NCBI GenBank assembly: GCA_020025095.1
Contig: JAHHSS010000078.1
Location: 1-6,557 of the forward strand
DNA from: Peptostreptococcus sp.
Lineage (GTDB): Bacteria > Bacillota > Clostridia > Peptostreptococcales > Peptostreptococcaceae
Length of the DNA: 6,557 nt
Direction: 5' to 3'
A program made the position numbers and the translations under genes. How positions within the stretch are numbered: position 1 is the stretch's first letter; each line of letters starts with the position of its first letter. Positions 1 through 6,344 of the stretch are shown piece by piece. The notes beneath the pieces are model-generated. The model saw only the letters and a program-made list of their open reading frames with translations, made no database searches and had not been told where the DNA came from.

Positions 1-1
1 G

Positions 2-304
2 GCGATAGGGATAGAAGCAGAGACGGGTAAAGTGACAGATGCAATGGATGGTTTATTGACTATCCCTGCTCTAAGACAACCTGAAATAGCCTTTCTTGGC
101 GAAGTAAAAGAGCCTCAGCCGTCAGATCATGATAAAGCTATAAGAGAAGTTTTAGAACTAATGAATGGCAATGATGGTGGTCCTGTAGAAAATAAAAATA
201 TCACTGTAGTACTTGAGTTAGACGGTGAGGTAGTTGGTAGAAAGTCAGTTGAATATATGAATGATTTTAGAAAAAGAACAGGTAGACCAATATTTGAAGA
301 TTAA
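2..304 (+). CDS. C-terminal end of probable phage tail tape measure protein (5' partial)
   Basis: The reading frame is open to the left edge, so the 100 visible residues are the tail of a longer protein; the GTG at 32 is an internal codon, not a convincing start, because it has no ribosome binding site and the frame continues upstream. The last 35 residues contain a pattern like VVLELDGEVVGRKSVEYM, which resembles the short 'VELDGRxVAxxxxxYM' ending common in siphovirus tape measure proteins. Position supports this too: it lies directly upstream of a small tail protein and a Tal-like hub, where the tape measure gene normally sits. The protein would span the tail lumen, set tail length, and help DNA pass the host envelope. 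The stop TAA (302-304) overlaps the next gene's ribosome binding site AAGGAGG (303-309). The helical body of the protein is outside the window, so the name rests on the ending and on gene order. An unrelated tail protein cannot be excluded. Confidence 0.7.
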   Translation, partial: AIGIEAETGKVTDAMDGLLTIPALRQPEIAFLGEVKEPQPSDHDKAIREVLELMNGNDGGPVENKNITVVLELDGEVVGRKSVEYMNDFRKRTGRPIFED

Positions 305-316
305 GGAGGGGAACAT

Positions 317-661
317 ATGATATCTGTAAATGGTGTAGATATAACTTCATATGTGAAGTCTTGTAAAGTTTCATTACAAGACCTTGATTCTGACTCTTCT
401 GTAAGGAATGTAAAAGGCCAAATGTTGAGGGATAGAATTGCTGTAAAAAGGAAGATAGAACTCGAATTTGCGCCTTTACAAAGTAGTGAAATAAAAAAAA
501 TCCTCAGAGCGATATCGAGTATTTTTTTTTATGTAACTTTTATAGACCCTTTGGAAGGGGAGTCTAATAAGGAAATGTATTGTGGAGATAGGAGTGCAGC
601 GCTCTATGATAGTAGAAAAGAATTGTGGGTCGGTCTTAAATTTAACTTAATTGAGAGGTGA
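317..661 (+). CDS. Small siphovirus tail protein, DUF6711-like
   Basis: A complete 114-residue protein starting at ATG 317, seven bases after AAGGAGG (303-309). It looks like the phage family DUF6711: an opening 'VNGVDI', a central basic/aromatic stretch 'KRKIELEFAPL', 'FFYVTFIDP', then 'GDRSAALYD' and the ending 'WVGLKFNLIER'. No signal peptide or membrane segment is seen; the sequence looks like a compact beta-rich domain. In this genome type the slot between tape measure and Tal hub is normally filled by the distal tail protein, so a small distal-tail or tail-tip role is inferred, though it is much shorter than a classical Dit (about 200-300 residues). Its TGA stop (659-661) lies inside the ribosome binding site of the next gene, which implies translational coupling. 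The gene contains an A8 run (493-500) and a T9 run (522-530), both in frame with no sign of disruption. The family assignment is from memory of conserved motifs; the biochemical role is unknown. Confidence 0.75.
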   Translation: MISVNGVDITSYVKSCKVSLQDLDSDSSVRNVKGQMLRDRIAVKRKIELEFAPLQSSEIKKILRAISSIFFYVTFIDPLEGESNKEMYCGDRSAALYDSRKELWVGLKFNLIER

Positions 662-662
662 T
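655..662 (+). promoter_or_regulatory. Ribosome binding site that favours a TTG start for the tail hub/fibre gene
   Basis: GAGGTGAT is an eight-base match to the complement of the 16S rRNA 3' end (AGAAAGGAGGTGATC). It sits eight bases (GAGG to start) before TTG 667 in the tail gene frame. The alternative GTG at 658 overlaps this site and has no ribosome binding site of its own (upstream is AACTTAATTGA). The preceding gene's stop TGA (659-661) lies within the site, so ribosomes ending there could restart nearby. Confidence 0.65.
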
Positions 663-666
663 TAAT

Positions 667-3600
667 TTGATTGAGAAGCACACAATACTCCGTGCGTTTG
701 ATAGTCCTTCAAGAGAGCTAAGCTGTAAAGTTACTATAGGCGGTAAAATTTATAATGATGATTTTGTAGAAAATTTTAAAATAGTAAAAGGATTATCTGA
801 AGCGAAAGAGTTTAAAGTTGGTACAGCCTTCATGTCATCTATTAACCTGAAAATGGTTGATATGCTGGGAGAGTTTAATGAGGCTTCGTTTAAAAATAAA
901 ATTTGTAAGATTGAAATTGGTGTTGAAACTCATAAAGGTGTTGGATTCGTAAAAGTCGGAGAGTATTTAATAGATACAGTAGAGTCAGATAAAGCTAGTT
1001 GGACAATTAAAGGTTTTGATAGGATGTGTAAATTCGACACTAAATATGACTGTAAATTAAACTTCCCAGTAAGTTTAAAGGATATAGTCCTTGATATTTG
1101 TAATGTTTGCGGGGTAGAAGCCTCAGCAAATATTAAGAACTCAACAGGAGCATTAACTAAGATTATTAAATACAAGCCTAATTTTTATGATATGACTGCG
1201 AGGGATGTTTTAGCACAGATATCAGAATTAATGTGTGGCTGGGCTTATATTGATGTAGATAGTCAAAAGTTGGAAATATATACTTATAACCCAAAATATA
1301 CATTCATGGGGGATGATGGGATAATTACACTAAAGGAATTTAAAAATAGTAGTAATGAAGATTCAAAAATACAAATAGACAGTATTAGAATAATACAAAA
1401 TGGTGTGGATGATGTAGATTACAACGCGGAGAGTGATAAGAAATTTCATATTATAGATAACATGTTTATACAGGGTAACGGAGTTGATTATATTGATAGT
1501 GCTAAAGATGTATTTAAGTTTAATAGCTTATCAGCTTTAAGTATTAAATATAACGGCAATCCTGCACTTGATGTTGGGGAAGTAATACAGATATTGTGCA
1601 AGGGAAAATGGTACAAGTTTTTACCCCTTGTTAGGAAAATTACATATAACGGTGGTCTAGTTGAAGAGTGTGAGTGCCCACAAATTAACTATAACCCAAG
1701 TAATAGGAAAAAGGATATTGTAAGACATATTGAGAAGATAAACTCACTTCTTAGAGTTATGGACGATAAGATACAATCAAAGGTAGGAACAGAAGAATTT
1801 AATACTTTAGTAGAACAGACGAAAGAAGAAATTAAAGCATTAGCAAAACATATAAATTTAAAAGGATATGTGAAGTTTGAAGACTTAAAGAGTGAAAACG
1901 GCACTACTGAAATAAACGGAGGGCTTATAAAGTCTGGATTAATTACAAGTAAGGATAAAAAAGTAGGTATTGATTTAGATAATGGTACTATACTATTTGG
2001 CAAGGATTTAGAGCATTATGCACTTTTATTTGATGGCGAAAATTTAAAGTTTGGTTCGGGAACTCTAAAAACGGAAAATTTTAGTACGGGTTTATTAGAA
2101 GAATTAAAAGGAGAAGATGGAAAAAGTCAATACGTGCACATAAAGTACTCCGATTCTGGCGGTGATACTGGAGCTATGTATATAAATCCAGAAGGTCACG
2201 ATTATATTGGAATAGCGGTGACGGATAAGAAAACTCCTCCAGCATATAAAACAGAATTTAAATGGTCTAAATATACTGGCGCTGACGGGAAAAATGGAAG
2301 CCCGGGGCAAGCTGGAAAGGATGGGAAAACTCCATATTTTCATGTAGCCTATGCAAATAGTAATGATGGAAGAAGTGGATTTAGTGTTGATGATGCTAAT
2401 AATAAGCTATATATGGGTACTTATGTAGATTATGTGGAAGAAGATTCTACTAATCCAGGAGATTATACTTGGTCATTAATAAAAGGAAAAGATTTTAAAT
2501 ATAATCTAATAAGCAATGGGAATTTTCATTATGATTTTTCGAAAAATGAACCGGGGTTTAATTCTGCGAGGCTAAATGAATGGCAGGCTGCTTCAAAGGT
2601 CGCCTCTGAAAAACTTGAATTTATAAACAGCAGTAAAGGGAGCCTTCTTTATGTAGATACAGATAGTACGGTAGAAATAAACCAATATTTAAATTTAAAG
2701 GAAAATACAAAATATTATGTAAAACTTGTGGTAGCATCTGGTAAATTTACACTTTACTATCATGGCAATGATACGGGATATAAGTCAATAAAGTATGTAG
2801 AAAATCCAAATGAATTCCTGCGGGAGTCGGACTTAGAGGCCTATTATGAGGAGTTTAACACAAAAAACAATAATGAACATTATATACAGCTAGACTGTAG
2901 AAAAAAGACGTACATTAAAGAAATAATTATAAGCGAAGAACCTATCCAAAAGGGGACGGCTTGGTACCCGTCTGAATTCGATGGAATTGGTAGAGATGGA
3001 AAGGATGGAAAGGATGGAAAAGATGGAAAAGATGGGAAAGACGGCAAAAACGGAAAAGATGGCAAGGATGGGAAAGATGGAAGTCTTGTAGATTTACCGC
3101 CTGCATTAAAAGCTTGGAACAGCAATGCAACAGAAATCAGCGGGAAATATGTTTATACCCCGGAGCTTTTTGTAGGTCGCTCTTTAGGTTCGGACAGCAA
3201 TAAAACTGGGGTATATATGGGGGCTAACATTCGCGTGTATCACGGAGATTGGGGTTGGAAGACTTTTAATGGAATTGCAGGTATGAAAAAAGGAGTAATG
3301 ACTTGGTCAGCAGACGAAGATGGGAACTTTATTATAGGTAATAAATTCGGGAAAATAATTTATATTAAAGATGACGGAAGTGTAACTATACCTAAAATAA
3401 CTGCTGATGATATAACAACAGGTGCAATAACAACAGATATTCTGTACCCAGGGAACAATAATAGAATAGTACTAGAACGCGGTTACCAACCAGGTTCTAA
3501 CAATTGCAAAAGCATAGATGCAAACGGGAATGCAATCAGATTAAAGGTAGACGCAAACACATACATTTCAATGAGAGATAGCGGAATAGTTGAAATGTAT

Positions 3601-4122
3601 TCTCGAAATGGGCAATTTTTTAAATTTGACCCTAGCGAAAGTTGGTATTATAACGGACATGAGGGAGATGGATGGCTAGTTTTGCACGATGCACATGTAT
3701 CGATGGGGTGGCTAGAATATTCTGTTTACTCTACAAGGTCAGACAAGAGGCTAAAAACTGATATTAAATACATTAAAAATAAACCTAACAAATTAAACAG
3801 AAACAACATTTTTGATTTTATTAAAACAGTAGGACTTGCGACATATAAGTACAAAAAAACTGGAGGAAACAACCTGTCAATGATTGCGCAAGATATTGAA
3901 GGTTATAAATATATAAAAGATTATCTAGTAGGCAAAAATAAAGAAGGAATACTTCTAATTAATACAGGTAACTATATTTCTATGTTGCACATAAGCTTAC
4001 AGGAAGAAGTAAAAAAACGAGAGACATTAGAAAACACAGTTAAACAACAAAACAATAAAATAGAAAAGTTAGAAAAAAGAATAGAAAAGTTAGAAAAAAT
4101 ATTTTTAGATGAGGTGAGATAA
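667..4122 (+). CDS. Tail hub/fibre protein: Tal-like N-terminus, collagen-like repeats, C-terminal peptidase S74 chaperone domain
   Basis: Predicted tail-tip protein of 1151 residues from TTG 667 (1154 if GTG 658 is used); the TTG is preferred for its ribosome binding site. Residues about 1-345 resemble the Tal/gp27-like hub that closes the tail tube. About 349-400 is a charged helical linker leading to 'YVKFEDL' and a short beta region (to about 480). Two related modules follow (482-537 and 556-609, pattern GxDGKxxYxHxxY...W.), separated by six Gly-X-Y triplets (538-555). Residues 613 to about 765 open with 'NLISNGNF', like a carbohydrate-binding jelly roll. Ten Gly-X-Y triplets (775-804) form a collagen-like stalk, followed by a beta-rich distal region. 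The C-terminus has the S74 signature SDKRLK: Ser1025 and Lys1030 form the expected self-cleavage dyad, then 'MIAQDIE' and a coiled coil (about 1110-1149). The S74 domain is known to trimerise fibres and then be released. Host-surface binding is inferred. The stop TAA overlaps the holin ATG by one base. Confidence 0.88.
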   Translation: MIEKHTILRAFDSPSRELSCKVTIGGKIYNDDFVENFKIVKGLSEAKEFKVGTAFMSSINLKMVDMLGEFNEASFKNKICKIEIGVETHKGVGFVKVGEYLIDTVESDKASWTIKGFDRMCKFDTKYDCKLNFPVSLKDIVLDICNVCGVEASANIKNSTGALTKIIKYKPNFYDMTARDVLAQISELMCGWAYIDVDSQKLEIYTYNPKYTFMGDDGIITLKEFKNSSNEDSKIQIDSIRIIQNGVDDVDYNAESDKKFHIIDNMFIQGNGVDYIDSAKDVFKFNSLSALSIKYNGNPALDVGEVIQILCKGKWYKFLPLVRKITYNGGLVEECECPQINYNPSNRKKDIVRHIEKINSLLRVMDDKIQSKVGTEEFNTLVEQTKEEIKALAKHINLKGYVKFEDLKSENGTTEINGGLIKSGLITSKDKKVGIDLDNGTILFGKDLEHYALLFDGENLKFGSGTLKTENFSTGLLEELKGEDGKSQYVHIKYSDSGGDTGAMYINPEGHDYIGIAVTDKKTPPAYKTEFKWSKYTGADGKNGSPGQAGKDGKTPYFHVAYANSNDGRSGFSVDDANNKLYMGTYVDYVEEDSTNPGDYTWSLIKGKDFKYNLISNGNFHYDFSKNEPGFNSARLNEWQAASKVASEKLEFINSSKGSLLYVDTDSTVEINQYLNLKENTKYYVKLVVASGKFTLYYHGNDTGYKSIKYVENPNEFLRESDLEAYYEEFNTKNNNEHYIQLDCRKKTYIKEIIISEEPIQKGTAWYPSEFDGIGRDGKDGKDGKDGKDGKDGKNGKDGKDGKDGSLVDLPPALKAWNSNATEISGKYVYTPELFVGRSLGSDSNKTGVYMGANIRVYHGDWGWKTFNGIAGMKKGVMTWSADEDGNFIIGNKFGKIIYIKDDGSVTIPKITADDITTGAITTDILYPGNNNRIVLERGYQPGSNNCKSIDANGNAIRLKVDANTYISMRDSGIVEMYSRNGQFFKFDPSESWYYNGHEGDGWLVLHDAHVSMGWLEYSVYSTRSDKRLKTDIKYIKNKPNKLNRNNIFDFIKTVGLATYKYKKTGGNNLSMIAQDIEGYKYIKDYLVGKNKEGILLINTGNYISMLHISLQEEVKKRETLENTVKQQNNKIEKLEKRIEKLEKIFLDEVR
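2278..2331 (+). repeat. Short collagen-like Gly-X-Y segment inside the tail protein
   Basis: Six consecutive Gly-X-Y triplets (GAD, GKN, GSP, GQA, GKD, GKT; residues 538-555) link two related beta modules. Collagen-like stretches in phage fibres are known to form trimeric, flexible connectors. Unlike the later array, its codons vary, so it is not a DNA tandem repeat. Confidence 0.7.
2989..3078 (+). repeat. Collagen-like Gly-X-Y array encoded by 9-base tandem repeats
   Basis: Ten uninterrupted triplets, GRD, five GKD, GKN, then three GKD (residues 775-804), are encoded by near-identical 9-base units of the type GGAAARGAY. The Lys-Asp pairing at X and Y is favourable for salt bridges in a collagen triple helix lacking hydroxyproline, as seen in bacterial and phage collagen-like proteins. 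The stretch probably forms a rigid trimeric stalk between the jelly-roll-like insert and the distal fibre. Array length may change by slippage in steps of nine bases without breaking the frame. Confidence 0.85.
3739..4119 (+). other. Peptidase S74 intramolecular chaperone domain, predicted self-cleaved 127-residue fragment
   Basis: This sub-region of the tail gene encodes residues 1025-1151. The sequence TR|SDKRLKTDI matches the conserved S74 site, where cleavage occurs just before Ser and depends on a Ser and a Lys five residues later; both are present (Ser1025, Lys1030). Downstream are 'GLATYKYK' and 'MIAQDIE', typical of the family core, and a terminal Lys/Glu-rich coiled coil. By homology with endosialidase-type fibres, this piece would trimerise the fibre during folding and then be released, so the mature protein would end near residue 1024. 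Cleavage is predicted, not shown. Confidence 0.8.
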
Positions 4123-4547
4123 TGTTAGATATATTAAGAAATTTCATGCTAACACAAGATGGTAAACTTTTATATTTACTTGCTGTTTTAGCTATATTAA
4201 TGGGGTTAGATTTTATAAGCGGGACTGTTGCCGCAATAATAAATAAGGATATAGATTTTAAGAGTAAAACCGGAATATATGGGATACTAAGAAAAATAAT
4301 ATCATTGATATCCATGATAGCTTTAATACCATTGGCGGTAATTATACCTGGAGATGCAGGGATAATGCTTGTATATACCCTATATATTGGTTATTTAATT
4401 TTAGAATTTAAGTCAGTTATAGAAAATCTCGATAAAATGGGAGTGAACGTGGGCCCATTTAAGATTTTCTTAAATAATTTTGAACAGTTTGTAAATAATA
4501 GAAAAAAGGAAAATGAATACATAGATAGTGATTCCAATACCCCGTAA
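4122..4547 (+). CDS. Phage holin, TcdE/phage_holin_4 family
   Basis: A 141-residue membrane protein with three likely helices at about residues 16-40, 59-76 and 79-94, and a charged, lysine/glutamate-rich C-terminal tail. Family signatures are visible: 'GLDFISGTVAAI' with an Asp in the first helix, 'SKTGIYGILRKI' in the loop, and 'SVIENLDKMGVNVGPF' after the third helix, matching the phage lysis/toxin secretion holins that include TcdE. It would gather in the cytoplasmic membrane late in infection and open holes that let the endolysin reach peptidoglycan. ATG 4122 overlaps the upstream stop (TAATG) and follows GAGGTGA at 4111-4117, inside the tail gene, so translation is coupled to it. A strong terminator follows 15 bases after the stop, making this the last gene of the tail transcript unless readthrough occurs. 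Length and topology are normal for the family. Confidence 0.9.
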   Translation: MLDILRNFMLTQDGKLLYLLAVLAILMGLDFISGTVAAIINKDIDFKSKTGIYGILRKIISLISMIALIPLAVIIPGDAGIMLVYTLYIGYLILEFKSVIENLDKMGVNVGPFKIFLNNFEQFVNNRKKENEYIDSDSNTP

Positions 4548-4562
4548 AATGGTCTATATTGT

Positions 4563-4604
4563 TAGTGTGTAGACCGGGGGAGTCTATACACTATCTATTT
4601 TTTT
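4563..4604 (+). terminator. Strong rho-independent terminator after the holin gene
   Basis: TAGTGTGTAGAC (4563-4574) pairs with GTCTATACACTA (4582-4593) as a 12-base-pair stem with one G-U pair and a 7-base loop CGGGGGA. TCTA and then seven T residues (4598-4604) follow. It lies 15 bases after the holin stop and should reduce transcription into the endolysin gene unless it is bypassed, for example by an antitermination factor. Confidence 0.85.
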
Positions 4605-4608
4605 ATGT
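4581..4608 (+). repeat. Direct repeat copy 1 (3' half of the terminator)
   Basis: These 28 bases, covering the terminator's 3' arm, its T-run and the trailing ATGT, recur at 4699-4726 with 26 of 28 identical. The differences are C4589/A4707 and A4593/G4711, and the offset is 118 bases. It implies a duplication or an insertion flanked by repeated sequence. Confidence 0.85.
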
Positions 4609-4614
4609 CACGAA

Positions 4615-4626
4615 TTTTAGCTAAAA
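4615..4626. other. Perfect 12-base palindrome in the holin-endolysin gap
   Basis: TTTTAGCTAAAA is its own reverse complement. It lies just after the first terminator. It could be a protein-binding site, but in such A+T-rich DNA a chance origin is quite possible; no second copy is seen nearby. Confidence 0.35.
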
Positions 4627-4640
4627 ACTATTTTATAAAT

Positions 4641-4695
4641 TTGAGAGTTATGGTTCGGCCTCTTAACAATGCTCACTAGGATCATACAGACCTAG
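4641..4695 (+). other. Two hairpins in the endolysin leader region
   Basis: TTGAGAG (4641-4647) pairs with CTCTTAA (4660-4666), seven pairs with one G-U and a 12-base loop containing GGTTCGG. Next, CTAGG (4676-4680) pairs perfectly with CCTAG (4691-4695) around a 10-base loop. This stretch is less A+T-rich than its surroundings. It may be a structured leader or small RNA ending at the T-run at 4716-4722. No known RNA family is recognised, and the stems are short. Confidence 0.4.
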
Positions 4696-4722
4696 ATAAG
4701 TCTATAAACTGTCTATTTTTTT
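4685..4722 (+). terminator. Decayed second terminator-like hairpin upstream of the endolysin
   Basis: TACAGAC (4685-4691) can pair with GTCTATA (4700-4706) at six of seven positions around CTAGATAA, and seven T residues lie at 4716-4722. The stem ends ten bases before the T-run, so on its own it should terminate poorly. The 3' side is the second copy of the 28-base repeat. Its GTCTATAAACT (4700-4710) could instead pair with AGTGTGTAGAC of the first terminator (4564-4574) at ten of eleven positions. Confidence 0.4.
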
Positions 4723-4726
4723 ATGT
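4699..4726 (+). repeat. Direct repeat copy 2 (terminator 3' half)
   Basis: Matches 4581-4608 at 26 of 28 positions, including the seven-T run and the following ATGT. It ends eight bases before the endolysin ribosome binding site AGAAAGGAG (4734-4742). Confidence 0.85.
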
Positions 4727-4752
4727 AAAAATAAGAAAGGAGAGATAACGAT

Positions 4753-6300
4753 ATGAGTTTAAAGGGTGTAGACATAAGTAAATATAACGGTAATTGTGAT
4801 TTTAAAAAAGCCAAGGATAGCGGGATTGATTTTGTTATTATAAAAGCAGGTTCAGGAGCAAGTGGAAAGGACCCTTGTTGGGATAAAAATTATAATTATG
4901 CCAAAGCTACAGGGTTAGGAGTAGGAGCATATTGGTATTGTTATGCTACTAATGTAGAACAAGCAAAAAGAGAAGCTAGGGAGTTTGTTAAGTTATTAAA
5001 AGATAAGAAGCTGGATTATCCAGCATATCTTGACCTAGAAGATAATAAATATCAAGGCTTCCTAGGTAATAAGCTGAGAACCGATATAGCAGAGGCTTTT
5101 TGTAAAGAGGTTGAAAATGCCGGTTACTATACAGGAATCTACTCAATGATGTCTTGGTTTAATAGTAAATTTGATATGTATAGGTTGAAAAAATATGATT
5201 TATGGATAGCTAGATGGAGAGATATTAATTTAGGAGTAGGATATTCAGGTTTAGGTCAAGTGGGAATGTGGCAGTACTCAAACCAAGGAAGAGTATCTGG
5301 AATAGGAAATACTGGAGAAGGTGGAGTAGATGTAAACATAGCGTATCTTAATTACCCATCAATTATAAGTGGAGGTGGAAGTACATCAAATATAGCAACA
5401 GAAGATATAATTGAATCCACTACAGCAGTTTCTAATGAAGCTCAAAAAATGATAAATAAGTTGAATGCTTGGTTGGGTAAGTCTGAAGCAAATAGACAGC
5501 ATAAGGATATAATAGACATTTATAATAATCACCAACCTTTACCTAGAGGGTATAAGGTAAAATACACTGATGAATGGTGTGCAACTACTATATCAGCAGC
5601 AGCTATCCAATGTGGGTTAGTTGATAAGATAGGCAAGGAGTGTAGCGTGCAGAGGTTTATTGACATATTTAAGCAAAAAGGAATATGGATTGAAGATGGT
5701 TGTATTACTCCTATTCCGGGAGATATAATTTGCTTTAATTGGGATGATAGCACACAACCTAATGATGGTTGGGCGGATCATATAGGATTAGTAGAGAGCG
5801 TTTCAAATGGAAGAATAACTGTTATTGAAGGTAATAATAACGAATCCGTTAAAAAAAGAGAAATACCGATTGCGTGGGGGTATATAAGAGGGTATGCAAG
5901 ACCGCGCTACTGTGGAGTATCTACATCTACAAATGAAGGGTGGAAAAAAGAGCATAATAAATGGGTATTTTATAAGAACAGTAAAAAAGTGTGTGGTTGG
6001 TTAAAAGATAAAAATAAATGGTATTATATAGATCCTAAGACCAAAGAAATGATTACAGGATGGTTGAAGTATAATAACAATTGGTTTTATTTCAATAATA
6101 ACGGTTCTATGCATACAGGCTGGTTAGAGTACAACAATAAATGGTACTATTTTAATTCTAATGGATATATGCATATGGGGTGGCTTGAGTATAATGGCCA
6201 TAAGTTTTATTTTGATGATGATGGAAGTATGATATCTGATTGTTCATTAATCCAGGATGGAACTGAATATATATTTGATGGTAAAGGGTATATGCAGTAA
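4753..6300 (+). CDS. Modular endolysin: GH25 muramidase, CHAP domain, choline-binding-like repeats
   Basis: A 515-residue lysin starting at ATG 4753, ten bases after AGAAAGGAG (4734-4742), a nine-base match to the 16S rRNA tail. No signal peptide is seen, so export should depend on the holin just upstream. Residues 1-205 are a GH25 lysozyme (N-acetylmuramidase): 'GVDISKYNG' with Asp7, the catalytic 'LDLED' with Asp94 and Glu96, and 'MWQYS...GVDVNIAY' near the end with Asp193. A Ser/Gly/Thr-rich linker (206-225) follows. Residues about 226-387 form a CHAP domain of the phage type: Cys276 in 'DEWCATTISA', His343 in 'DHIGLV' and Glu359/Asn361 in 'IEGNN' are the expected catalytic residues. Residues 396-515 carry aromatic GW/YYF repeats for cell-wall binding. 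It should cut the glycan strand and a peptide or amide bond, though the exact CHAP bond cannot be told. A terminator follows directly. The two catalytic domains both look intact. Confidence 0.93.
   Translation: MSLKGVDISKYNGNCDFKKAKDSGIDFVIIKAGSGASGKDPCWDKNYNYAKATGLGVGAYWYCYATNVEQAKREAREFVKLLKDKKLDYPAYLDLEDNKYQGFLGNKLRTDIAEAFCKEVENAGYYTGIYSMMSWFNSKFDMYRLKKYDLWIARWRDINLGVGYSGLGQVGMWQYSNQGRVSGIGNTGEGGVDVNIAYLNYPSIISGGGSTSNIATEDIIESTTAVSNEAQKMINKLNAWLGKSEANRQHKDIIDIYNNHQPLPRGYKVKYTDEWCATTISAAAIQCGLVDKIGKECSVQRFIDIFKQKGIWIEDGCITPIPGDIICFNWDDSTQPNDGWADHIGLVESVSNGRITVIEGNNNESVKKREIPIAWGYIRGYARPRYCGVSTSTNEGWKKEHNKWVFYKNSKKVCGWLKDKNKWYYIDPKTKEMITGWLKYNNNWFYFNNNGSMHTGWLEYNNKWYYFNSNGYMHMGWLEYNGHKFYFDDDGSMISDCSLIQDGTEYIFDGKGYMQ
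5938..6297 (+). repeat. About six 20-residue cell-wall-binding repeats at the endolysin C-terminus
   Basis: Repeat starts are visible at Trp397, Trp416, Trp437, Trp457 and Trp477, with unit pattern GWLxYNNxWYYFNxNGxM; a last degenerate unit (about 496-515) lacks the opening Trp. The pattern fits the choline-binding/CW_binding_1 family, in which aromatic residues of neighbouring units form ligand pockets. Choline on teichoic acid is the best-known ligand, but related repeats in clostridial toxins bind sugars, so the ligand here is not certain. Confidence 0.85.
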
Positions 6301-6305
6301 AAAGA

Positions 6306-6336
6306 AAGGAAGAGTTCTTGAGCTCTTCCTTATTTT
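6306..6336 (+). terminator. Rho-independent terminator after the endolysin
   Basis: AAGGAAGAG (6306-6314) pairs perfectly with CTCTTCCTT (6323-6331) around an 8-base loop, followed by ATTTTAATATTT. It starts five bases after the endolysin stop codon. The T-run is short and broken, so strength is likely moderate. Confidence 0.75.
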
Positions 6337-6344
6337 AATATTTA

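Noticed and set aside
493..530. A8 and T9 runs in the small tail gene as a programmed frameshift or phase-variation site
   Set aside because: The gene reads intact to its conserved C-terminus, and a -1 shift at the T9 run reaches a stop after about a dozen codons. Such runs are common in A+T-rich genomes.
930..4315. Several minus-strand open frames of 62-104 codons opposite the tail and holin genes
   Set aside because: They lie fully or almost fully opposite strong plus-strand genes with clear domain matches, lack credible ribosome binding sites and show low-complexity content, such as Pro/Ser/Phe runs mirrored from the collagen array. They are shadows.
4641..4666. A tRNA suggested by GGTTCGG resembling a T-loop
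   Set aside because: No acceptor stem, anticodon arm or full cloverleaf can be formed around it.
4563..4726. A CRISPR array or insertion sequence from the repeats in the holin-endolysin gap
   Set aside because: There are only two repeat copies, 118 bases apart, containing a terminator T-run; no transposase, terminal inverted repeats or regular spacers are present.
5529..5753. A 74-codon minus-strand frame inside the endolysin CHAP region
   Set aside because: It is antisense to a conserved catalytic domain and resembles no known protein.
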